Assembly (NCBI GenBank): GCA_003526465.1
Contig: DPWD01000006.1
Span: 216-19,371 of the forward strand
Length of the DNA: 19,156 bases
DNA from: Hyphomonadaceae bacterium
GTDB lineage: Bacteria > Pseudomonadota > Alphaproteobacteria > Caulobacterales > Aquidulcibacteraceae
Reading direction: 5' to 3'
Both the position numbers and the translations under genes were made by a program. Positions 8,436 through 14,542 of this stretch are shown in pieces. Positions within the stretch are counted from its first letter, which is position 1. Each line of letters starts with the position of its first letter. The notes beneath the pieces are model-generated. The model made no database searches. It worked only from the letters and a program-made list of their open reading frames with translations, and was not told where the DNA came from.

Positions 8436-9509
8436 ATGCGGGTGACGCAACCGAACGCAGACACTTCGACCGAGGGCGCGCCAACTGACGCGCCCAGAGC
8501 AACGCGTGCGGCGAAGGTTGGAGAGCAGAAGCTGATCTCGATCCTGGTTCCGATGTACAACGAAGAACAGATGATCGATCTTTTCTTCGATCGGATGGAA
8601 GAGGCCCTTCGTGGCTTGGACTGCCGCTTCGAGTTTATCTGCGTCAACGACGGAAGCCGCGACCGCACACACGAAATGCTGCTGAAACGGGCAGCCCAAG
8701 ACGCACGCATCGTCGTCATCAACCTCACGCGCAATTTCGGCAAGGAAGCGGCGCTTACCGCGGCGCTCGATTTCTCGAGCGGAGATGCGGTGATCCCGAT
8801 CGACGCGGACCTTCAAGACCCCCCAGATCTGATCGCGCAATTCATCGCCAAATGGCGCGAAGGCTACGACGTCGTCTACGGAGTGCGCCGCCAGCGTCTG
8901 GCCGACACGTTCGGCAAGCGGACCACGGCGGGCGCGTTTTATGGTTTGTTCAATCAGCTGTCGGACGTGAAAATCCCCGCCGATGCTGGCGATTATCGCC
9001 TGATGGATCGATCGGTGGTCGAGAACATCAAACGCCTGCCTGAACGCAACCGTTTCATGAAGGGGCTGTTCGCCTGGGTCGGCGGCCGCTCTACCGCGAT
9101 CGAGTTTGCACGCCAGACCCGTGCGGCGGGCGAAAGTAAATGGAATTACTGGCGGCTATGGAATTTCGCGCTTGAGGGCATCACCAGTTTTTCCACCGCT
9201 CCGTTGAAAATATGGAGCTATGTCGGACTTGGCGTCGCCGTCATCGGATGCCTGTTCGCCGCCTATCTCATGGTTCTTGTCGTTGTCCGCGGCGTCGATG
9301 TTCCGGGCTATGCCTCGATCATGGTCGCGGTGCTGGTGCTGGGCGGGCTTCAGCTATTATCGCTTGGGCTGATCGGCGAATATATCGGCCGCGTCTATAT
9401 GGAGACCAAGCAGCGGCCCGCCTATCTCGTCGCCGATGTGACCGGACTTAAGGTGCGCCCCCTTCGCCAACGTGCGCCGCTGCCGGAAAACAGCGCTCAT
9501 GAGGGGTGA
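8436..9509 (+). CDS. GtrB/ArnC-like polyprenyl-phosphate glycosyltransferase (GT2)
   Basis: Transfers a sugar from a nucleotide donor to undecaprenyl phosphate on the cytosolic side of the inner membrane. The 357-aa protein has a GT2 domain: SILVPMYNEEQMIDLFF (about 35-51), CVNDGSRDRT (about 69-78), LTRNFGKEAALTAALD and the DxD motif PIDADLQDPP (D123, D125). The middle part carries AGDYRLMDR and ESKWNYWRLWNFALEGITSFS, the amphipathic region preceding two C-terminal membrane helices (about 259-285 and 292-318), as in GtrB, DPM1 and ArnC. AAGGGG lies 5 nt upstream of ATG 8436, a good RBS. The extra 30 N-terminal residues are low-complexity; ATG 8553 would begin inside the domain and is rejected. 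Works with the GtrA-like and GT-C proteins. Confidence 0.92.
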   Translation: MRVTQPNADTSTEGAPTDAPRATRAAKVGEQKLISILVPMYNEEQMIDLFFDRMEEALRGLDCRFEFICVNDGSRDRTHEMLLKRAAQDARIVVINLTRNFGKEAALTAALDFSSGDAVIPIDADLQDPPDLIAQFIAKWREGYDVVYGVRRQRLADTFGKRTTAGAFYGLFNQLSDVKIPADAGDYRLMDRSVVENIKRLPERNRFMKGLFAWVGGRSTAIEFARQTRAAGESKWNYWRLWNFALEGITSFSTAPLKIWSYVGLGVAVIGCLFAAYLMVLVVVRGVDVPGYASIMVAVLVLGGLQLLSLGLIGEYIGRVYMETKQRPAYLVADVTGLKVRPLRQRAPLPENSAHEG

Positions 9510-10239
9510 CGCTTACACAGACATGCATGCGGTCGAAGGCGAGCACTGGTGGTTTGTCGCGCGCAGGAAAATCCTGGACAAGATCATCCGCCGCTTCGCA
9601 CGCCGCGGAGCCTTGCAGTTGCTGGAAGCCGGGTGCGGAACCGGCGGCAATCTTCGCATGCTGGCGAACATAGGGCGCGTGACAGCCTTCGAGCCGAACG
9701 CCGCCGCGCGCAGCCTTGCCCAACGCCTTGGCGTCGCTGACGTGTCAGACGGCCTGCTGCCGGCGCCGCATCCGATTCAAGAGACCTTCGATGTCGTTTG
9801 CGCCTTCGATGTGATCGAGCATCTCGATGCCGACACGGAATCGTGCCGCGCGCTCGCTGCGCTCATCAAACCTGACGGCATCGGCGTGTTCACCGTGCCG
9901 GCGTTCGCGTTTCTCTGGAGCCACCACGACGTCGTCTTGCACCACAAGCGCCGCTACACGCGCGCGGCATTCCTCGCGATGCTGCAAGGCGCGGGCTTAG
10001 AGATCGTCTATTCCAGCTATTTCAACTTCCTGCTCTTCCCCGCCATCGCAGGCGTTCGCGTGTTGCGAACCGCGCTCGGCGCGCGCGATGGCGAAAACGA
10101 CGACACTGCCCAGATGCCGCCAACCCCCATCAATAAGGCGCTCGCGGCGGTGTTCGGGGCCGAGCGGTTCCTGTTGCCGGCGTTGCGTTTTCCGTTTGGC
10201 GTTTCAATTGTGGCGGTCGTCCGGCCGGTTCGGGCATAG
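9499..10239 (+). CDS. Class I SAM-dependent methyltransferase
   Basis: 246 aa from ATG 9499, which overlaps the end of the GtrB-like gene by 11 bp (translational coupling); an upstream in-frame ATG at 9472 would lie deeper in that gene. It opens with EGEHWWFVARRKIL, a signature of a Methyltransf_11 subgroup common in glycan clusters, then motif I LLEAGCGTGGNLRML (about 41-55), AFEPN at strand 2, FDVVCAFDVIEHLDAD and IKPDGIGVFTVPAF. Downstream HHKRRYTRAAFLAML and a hydrophobic YFNFLLFPAIAGVRVL follow, the latter a possible membrane-surface anchor. It probably methylates the lipid-linked or finished sugar; substrate unknown. Confidence 0.87.
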   Translation: MRGDAYTDMHAVEGEHWWFVARRKILDKIIRRFARRGALQLLEAGCGTGGNLRMLANIGRVTAFEPNAAARSLAQRLGVADVSDGLLPAPHPIQETFDVVCAFDVIEHLDADTESCRALAALIKPDGIGVFTVPAFAFLWSHHDVVLHHKRRYTRAAFLAMLQGAGLEIVYSSYFNFLLFPAIAGVRVLRTALGARDGENDDTAQMPPTPINKALAAVFGAERFLLPALRFPFGVSIVAVVRPVRA

Positions 10240-10249
10240 CTTGGACGCC

Positions 10250-10639
10250 ATGCTGAAACTCCTGCTGCGATATGGGCTAGCGGGCCTGCTGAACACCGCG
10301 ATTGGTTACGCCGTCATCGCGACGCTGGACATTGGCCTCGGCGTGGACTCCCACGCGGCCAATCTGGCGGGATACATCGTCGGCGCCGGCGTGAGCTATT
10401 TCTTGCAACGATCCTTCGTATTCGAGAGCAACGCCGCTCATGGCCGGAGCGTCCCAAAATACCTTGCAGCGGCTTTGGCCGCATTCCTGATCAACCAGCT
10501 TGTTTTGAACCTCGGCTTGCAAATGATCGGCGATGCAAAGTTGGGCCGCGCCATCGCGCAGCTCATCGCCGTCGCCTCCTACAGCGTCACACTGCTTATC
10601 CTCTTGCGGCTATGGGTGTTCCGTCCAGGATCCCACTGA
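10250..10639 (+). CDS. GtrA-family membrane protein (putative polyprenyl-phosphate sugar flippase)
   Basis: 129 aa from ATG 10250 with four hydrophobic segments (roughly 5-25, 35-52, 68-88 and 98-122), the normal size and layout of the GtrA/DPMS_TMD family. The family features are the N-terminal RYGLAGLLNTAIGY and the motif VGAGVSYFLQRSFVF, then the terminal RLWVF. GtrA proteins are believed to move undecaprenyl-phosphate-linked sugar across the inner membrane for the Gtr-type transferase. A longer reading from 10088 in the same frame lies inside the methyltransferase gene and is discarded; TTG 10241 is a minor alternative start. It is the last gene of the glycan operon, 20 bp before an intrinsic terminator. 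Confidence 0.92.
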   Translation: MLKLLLRYGLAGLLNTAIGYAVIATLDIGLGVDSHAANLAGYIVGAGVSYFLQRSFVFESNAAHGRSVPKYLAAALAAFLINQLVLNLGLQMIGDAKLGRAIAQLIAVASYSVTLLILLRLWVFRPGSH

Positions 10640-10659
10640 GGCCTTGCAGGACGCACGGC

Positions 10660-10693
10660 AAAACGGCCCCGCTGTTTCCAGCGGGGCCGTTTT
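10660..10693 (+). terminator. Intrinsic terminator of the glycan operon
   Basis: A perfect 15-bp stem (AAAACGGCCCCGCTG and its complement) closes over a TTTC loop and ends in a run of five T. It lies 20 bp after the GtrA-like stop codon. The A-tract on the other side could let it act on leftward transcripts as well. Confidence 0.95.
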
Positions 10694-10711
10694 TGATCTG
10701 AGTCGCACTCT

Positions 10712-10723
10712 TTGGGTGCGGGA
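10712..10723. repeat. 12-bp copy of the tRNA-fMet 3' end (att-like remnant?)
   Basis: TTGGGTGCGGGA occurs here and again at 10851-10862, where it is the 3' acceptor end of the tRNA-fMet gene plus one flanking base. The copy is not followed by the rest of a tRNA. Repeats of a tRNA 3' end close to the gene are often scars of site-specific integration, but at 12 bp this could also be an old local duplication. Confidence 0.4.
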
Positions 10724-10732
10724 GGGCGATCG

Positions 10733-10808
10733 GGCCCAGACAGAGCGGTAGTTTCGGTGGCCGCCTAGCCGGCCCAGACAGAGCGGTAGTTTCGGTGGCC
10801 GCCTAGCC
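10733..10808. repeat. Perfect 38-bp tandem duplication
   Basis: Two identical 38-bp units, 10733-10770 and 10771-10808, each beginning GGCCCAGACAGAGCGGTAGT and ending GCCGCCTAGCC, stand head to tail with no mismatch. They lie between the glycan terminator and the tRNA terminator. No internal palindrome of note and no coding role seen. The perfect identity points to a recent slippage or duplication. Confidence 0.95.
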
Positions 10809-10818
10809 CCAAAAGGCG

Positions 10819-10844
10819 AAGGCCCCAGCCAAGGCTGGGGCCTT
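10819..10844 (-). terminator. Hairpin terminator downstream of tRNA-fMet
   Basis: A 12-bp perfect stem (AAGGCCCCAGCC and complement) with an AA loop. On the minus strand it lies just after the tRNA 3' end and is followed by CGCCTTTT; on the plus strand it is followed by TCTTTCTT. It is most likely the tRNA terminator, possibly bidirectional. Confidence 0.8.
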
Positions 10845-10851
10845 TCTTTCT

Positions 10852-10928
<77 letters not shown>

Positions 10929-10941
10929 TCAAAGGAATGGG

Positions 10942-10970
10942 CGTATAGAGCGCCACACTCCCCTTGCATA
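10942..10970 (-). promoter_or_regulatory. Possible promoter of tRNA-fMet
   Basis: On the minus strand a -10-like TATACG (10947-10942) lies 13 nt before the mature tRNA 5' end. A weak -35-like TATGCA (10970-10965) stands 17 bp further upstream. The -35 match is poor, so only the -10 position is reasonably suggestive. Confidence 0.35.
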
Positions 10971-11244
10971 GAGGGTGCGTCACGCCTTTCCGCCGAGCCT
11001 TCGGCTTTGGCAGGCGGGGTGGCCATTGCGCAGAAGGGCAACTGACCTGCCCGCCCCTTCCCGGGCCAGCACCGGCTGCGGGGTGATTCGCATCGTGGAT
11101 CTGCGTTCCCGCGGGTGCCGCCCGGTGCCGCTGCCGCCTCGATCCCCCATCCTGGTTCTGCTCGTGTGGGTAAACGACTCCCGGCAGTATCCATCGCTGA
11201 CGGTGAACCCATGCCGAACCGTTACAAGATTCCGGGCGCTGCCG
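10971..11244. other. Intergenic region before the MazG-like gene
   Basis: About 270 bp of GC-rich sequence with no recognisable gene. The frame of the MazG-like gene is open through it from ATG 10975, but the conceptual residues are Arg/Pro-rich and unlike the protein family, so it is treated as untranslated. It should hold the promoter of the MazG-UDG pair; no convincing -35/-10 was found. Confidence 0.45.
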
Positions 11245-12432
11245 ATGACCGCGAACTCCCCAGTGCCGCCCGAAAGCGACCTGACGATTCGGTCGTACCA
11301 GAAGCTCGCGCTCGAAACCGACAGGCTCAAAAACACGGGCAATCCGCTCGACTTGCCGATGCTCGGCTTCATCGGCGAAGCGGGCGGCCTATTAAGCGCG
11401 GTCAAGAAGCGGAAACGCGACGATATCCCCACGGCATCGTACTTCGCTGCCGTCAAAGAAGAGCTCGGCGACTTCATTTGGTATCTAGCAGTGCTCAGTT
11501 CGCGGGCAGGTGTTCCGCTTGAGTCAATCTTCGTGCAAGCGATGCCTAAGCCATGGACTGGCAAGGGCTTGCTCCGGTTTGAAGACGCCCAGGCGCCCTT
11601 CTTGAGGACCCGGGAAGCACCCATCGATCGCCTGATCGCTCTTCTTATCTCCATGTCCGGCGACCTCGGCGCGGTGATGACGCTGTACGCGCGCAATCCC
11701 CGAGCGTGGGACCGCACCAAACTTGAGGCCGGTCTGGTGTGCGTCGCTCGCTCGCTGATGCGCGCGGCAAGCGCGGCCAGGATCAAAACTCAAGAAGCCG
11801 CCCACTTCCAATTGCTCAAGGCGCACGACCGCTGGCCCGGCGACAAGGTGTTCTACCCCGCACTGCTCGACGCTACCGCCGATGCCAACGAACAATTGCC
11901 GCGCGACCTCGTGGTTCGAATTGAGGAGAGAACTGTCCGGGCTAGAAGGTACGTTTTTCAGAGTTGCAGCGGCATCAACATAGGCGATCCGCTGACCGAC
12001 AACATACGTGACAGTGACGACTATCGGTTCCACGACGTATTTCACTACGCGTACGCCGCCGTTCTGGGATGGTCGCCCGTCACTCGCGCGTTACTCAAGC
12101 TGAAACGGAAATCGGACCCAGAAACCGACGAATCGGAGGATGGCGCGCGCGCTATCCTAATAGAGGAAGGCGTCTCTGGTTTCGTTTTCACGCAGGGAAA
12201 GTCGCTCGGCTTGTTCGAGAAAGTGAAGAGGGGCGAACTCAGCTACGATTTGCTGAAAACGATCCGTCAATTTGTAAGAGGTTACGAAGTGGAATCGGCG
12301 CCGTTGTGGCTGTGGGAGGAGGCTATCCTCGCCGGTTTCAAGTGCTTCCGGGTGTTGAAGGAAAATCGCGGGGGGATCGTAACCATGGATATGAACAAGC
12401 GCCGCATTCAGATTGCACCACTCACACCATGA
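11245..12432 (+). CDS. MazG-like nucleotide pyrophosphohydrolase with a long C-terminal domain
   Basis: A 395-aa cytosolic protein. The N-terminal third (about 12-100) is an all-alpha MazG-type NTP pyrophosphohydrolase domain: the first helix has GFIGEAGGLLSAVKK with E45, and the second has KEELGDFIWYLA with E72, E73 and D76, together forming the Mg-binding E/ExxD set that hydrolyses (d)NTPs to monophosphates. The C-terminal half (about 225-395) is distinct and conserved-looking, with RFHDVFHYAYAAVLGW (about 261-276), KRKSDPE and EDGARAILIEEG (about 298-309); the acidic helix may form a second, related metal site. Start ATG 11245 is favoured because similarity begins soon after; GTG 11203 is an alternative. 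The stop overlaps the next gene's ATG (ATGA). Probably acts on the nucleotide pool; substrate unknown. Confidence 0.8.
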   Translation: MTANSPVPPESDLTIRSYQKLALETDRLKNTGNPLDLPMLGFIGEAGGLLSAVKKRKRDDIPTASYFAAVKEELGDFIWYLAVLSSRAGVPLESIFVQAMPKPWTGKGLLRFEDAQAPFLRTREAPIDRLIALLISMSGDLGAVMTLYARNPRAWDRTKLEAGLVCVARSLMRAASAARIKTQEAAHFQLLKAHDRWPGDKVFYPALLDATADANEQLPRDLVVRIEERTVRARRYVFQSCSGINIGDPLTDNIRDSDDYRFHDVFHYAYAAVLGWSPVTRALLKLKRKSDPETDESEDGARAILIEEGVSGFVFTQGKSLGLFEKVKRGELSYDLLKTIRQFVRGYEVESAPLWLWEEAILAGFKCFRVLKENRGGIVTMDMNKRRIQIAPLTP

Positions 12433-13103
12433 GCATCGCGTCCTTCGTTCGTGACCTATCCGAGTACAGTCGTGAAGCCGTTTTCAATCCTTATGCCGAC
12501 ATTTGCGGCGATCACGACCGCGTAAACGCGCCAGCGGTTCGTCGGCGAAACCTTCGCCTGATGTTAGAGGCAGCTCAGTCTGCGCAGGTCAATGCAATCT
12601 GGGTCGCGCGCGATTTGGGCTATCGTGGCGGGCGCCGCACCGGCCTCGCGCTCACCGATGAAGCGCATCTCGCAGCTGTTGAGGCGCTGCTGCACTTAGA
12701 CGGCCTGCAAAAGGCCACCAAAGGCGCTGTGGTGGCTGAGCGCACGGCAACTGTCGTTTGGGACATGCTGACGCGGGTCGGGCGCCCGGTGATGCTATGG
12801 AACGTCTTTCCCTTTCACCCGCATGCCAGCGACGACCCGATGACCAACCGCTCGCACACTAGGCGCGAGCGCGAGGAGACGCTCCCATTCCTGCTCGCGC
12901 TCATTGATCTCCTGCGACCCTCAAAGCTCATCGCAATCGGGCGGGATTCCGCGGACGCCCTCAGTGACATCGGGCTGCCCGTCGTCTGCGTGCGCCATCC
13001 GAGCTACGGCGGGCAAGCTGACTTCATCGCTCAACTCGAAATCGCCTACGGGTTAGCGTCGAGACGACCGGAGCAATTCAAGCTGCCGCTGCTTGCTGAC
13101 TGA
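12429..13103 (+). CDS. Uracil-DNA glycosylase superfamily protein
   Basis: 224 aa beginning at ATG 12429, overlapping the MazG-like stop by 4 bp, so co-translated. The layout fits the UDG superfamily: NPYADIC near residue 20, the first active-site loop as ARDLGYRGGRRTGLALTDE (about 60-78), a core strand VMLWNVFPFHPH (about 121-132), LIAIGRDSADAL (about 167-178) and the second active-site motif VRHPSYGG (about 188-195), which takes the place of the HPS loop. Members remove uracil or other altered bases from DNA. Here the neighbour is a dNTP pyrophosphatase, which suggests a paired pool-cleaning and DNA-cleaning role, or action on foreign modified DNA (inference). Its last 26 bp overlap the 3' end of the convergent TS-like gene. 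Confidence 0.75.
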   Translation: MSIASFVRDLSEYSREAVFNPYADICGDHDRVNAPAVRRRNLRLMLEAAQSAQVNAIWVARDLGYRGGRRTGLALTDEAHLAAVEALLHLDGLQKATKGAVVAERTATVVWDMLTRVGRPVMLWNVFPFHPHASDDPMTNRSHTRREREETLPFLLALIDLLRPSKLIAIGRDSADALSDIGLPVVCVRHPSYGGQADFIAQLEIAYGLASRRPEQFKLPLLAD

Positions 13104-13884
13104 GGACCAAACAGCGATCGACCAATGAGCGCGCCTCGGTTATGCCCCAGGCCTTCGCGTTCTTGTTGGCATCGGTGATGCCGCGATCGAGTTCCGCGTA
13201 GGTCGAATGCACCGTCAACGAACCCCCATTGAGTCCGGCCTCGCGCGCGACGAACGCCAGCAATTGGCCGAGGCCGATGAAATTGCCCAGAGCCTTCGCC
13301 ACGTAATAGTGACTGCGATAGATAGCAGTCATATGCAGGACGCCCCCGCTCGCCGTTCTCTCCGGCTTGAATTCAAGGAGGCTGAGGCACTGGCGTCCGC
13401 GAAACTTGTTGCGATCCCTCGCTGGGTCGTAAAGCGCGACCTCGAACATGTTAGGACGAAAGATCTTGCCGTCGGGTCCGGACGCCTTGAGCTTTTCGAT
13501 CAACACGTCGAGCTGATTGATCGGCTTTTCATTGCCATTCGGCCAATTGATCATCCGCTCGAAATAGCGTCCCCAATCCGGCACCGCATGTTTTATGCGC
13601 GGAAATATCTTGCGATAACGCTCGTAGAGCGCGTCCGCGCCGCTCGTGCCGTAAAGTTGCTTCGGAAAAATCGTGTTCGCTACCGTGGCGATAGGAAATG
13701 ACTTGTTGGCGCGAAGAAACTGATCGACCTCGGAGATCACCGCGTCATCTGTGGGCGTTATGAGCATGGGCTTGGTCACATGCAAAATGAGGCCATAGGT
13801 CGGGCCGTTATCACGCAATAAACGCGCGGCATCGAGCCAAGCTTCGGTGGCGCTCGCGAAAGGAGGGCGCGGGTTGAAATACAT
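13078..13884 (-). CDS. Thymidylate-synthase-like protein
   Basis: 268 aa from ATG 13884, one base after the stop of the C1 peptidase gene. The C-terminal half resembles the thymidylate synthase / dCMP hydroxymethylase fold: a candidate nucleophile C166 in GRQCLSLLEFKP, then the phosphate-binding AIYRSHYYVAKALGNFIGL (R190, S191, G200, N201), LLAFVAREAGLNGGSLTVHSTYAE. The N-terminal half has FPIATVANTIFP and NQLDVLIEKL, also seen in this divergent group. The aspartate that follows the RS pair in classical enzymes is not present (RSHYY) and the proline before the cysteine is missing, so it is either a divergent nucleotide methylase or non-catalytic. It is the last gene of the five-gene operon and overlaps the UDG gene tail by 26 bp. 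Family call moderate; function unknown. Confidence 0.62.
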   Translation of the reverse strand: MYFNPRPPFASATEAWLDAARLLRDNGPTYGLILHVTKPMLITPTDDAVISEVDQFLRANKSFPIATVANTIFPKQLYGTSGADALYERYRKIFPRIKHAVPDWGRYFERMINWPNGNEKPINQLDVLIEKLKASGPDGKIFRPNMFEVALYDPARDRNKFRGRQCLSLLEFKPERTASGGVLHMTAIYRSHYYVAKALGNFIGLGQLLAFVAREAGLNGGSLTVHSTYAELDRGITDANKNAKAWGITEARSLVDRCLVLSQQAAAA

Positions 13885-13885
13885 T

Positions 13886-14542
13886 TCAGTTTCTCGCCTT
13901 GAAGCCAAAGGCCGCCAGTGCGCGGCGTTCAAGATAATCCCTGCTAAGCCACGCATGCCCGCCTACACCCCAGCGCGCCCCCCACGAATTGCGCACTAGG
14001 ATCACATCGTCACCGTCAAGAACGCCCGTACCGACCGCCAGGACGGCATGCCCGGATTCTGGATCGATATCATCTGAATCGTCTACGACTCTGGCCTCGC
14101 CGCCGATAACCGCCGGCGCGCGGAATGTCTGTCCGATATATAGACCAAGCACGATTGGACGATCGCTCTCGACTTCGCGCGCAACCTCCTCAAACGCGAA
14201 GGCGCACGGAACTTCGTCAGCCCGAAATAGCTCTCCGACATCGGTTGCCGGCGTCCACGGCGCTTCGACATGCGTGTGATAAGGCCAAGCGGTTTCGAAT
14301 GGCTGACCGTCTTCCGCGACGACAAGGCAAACATCAGAGGGCGCGCACCCATCCTCGGGCTGGCCGCCCTCCCGCTTCACCGCATGATAATAAAGCCATT
14401 CCGCGCTGAATGGCGCCTGGAGCGCCTGTGCATGCTCATGGCAAGCGGATGCAGCGAAAGCCAAACACGTGGGCCGGCGCCCTTGGTCACGCACAGGACC
14501 CAACTCAGCTCGCAAATCTTTTCGTACGACCAGTTCTGTCAT
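13886..14542 (-). CDS. Papain-like (C1 family) cysteine peptidase, cytosolic
   Basis: 218 aa, about the size of a mature papain domain, with no signal peptide and no propeptide. The catalytic set is in order: Q20 and C26 in VRDQGRRPTCLAFAAS, H165 in SGHAVLAVG, and N185 in VRNSWGARWGVGGHAWL (the NSWG motif). It is therefore probably an active cysteine peptidase made directly in the cytosol. Most C1 enzymes are held inactive by a propeptide or compartment; here the upstream gene carries a chagasin-like inhibitor domain that could do so. ATG 14542 overlaps the preceding stop by 4 bp (ATGA). The target protein is unknown. Confidence 0.9.
   Translation of the reverse strand: MTELVVRKDLRAELGPVRDQGRRPTCLAFAASACHEHAQALQAPFSAEWLYYHAVKREGGQPEDGCAPSDVCLVVAEDGQPFETAWPYHTHVEAPWTPATDVGELFRADEVPCAFAFEEVAREVESDRPIVLGLYIGQTFRAPAVIGGEARVVDDSDDIDPESGHAVLAVGTGVLDGDDVILVRNSWGARWGVGGHAWLSRDYLERRALAAFGFKARN

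Noticed and set aside
7869..8840. 323-aa minus-strand open frame across the gap between the GT-C and GtrB-like genes
   Set aside because: Antisense to two well-supported genes and without recognisable motifs.
10733..10808. CRISPR-like repeat
   Set aside because: Only two head-to-tail units with no spacer between them; a simple tandem duplication.
10975..11244. Longer N-terminus for the MazG-like protein
   Set aside because: The added 90 residues are Arg/Pro-rich, lack similarity and overlap the probable tRNA promoter area; ATG 11245 directly precedes the domain.
12069..12428. Longer N-terminus for the UDG-like protein
   Set aside because: It would overlap the MazG-like gene by 360 bp; ATG 12429 gives the typical ATGA coupling and full domain.
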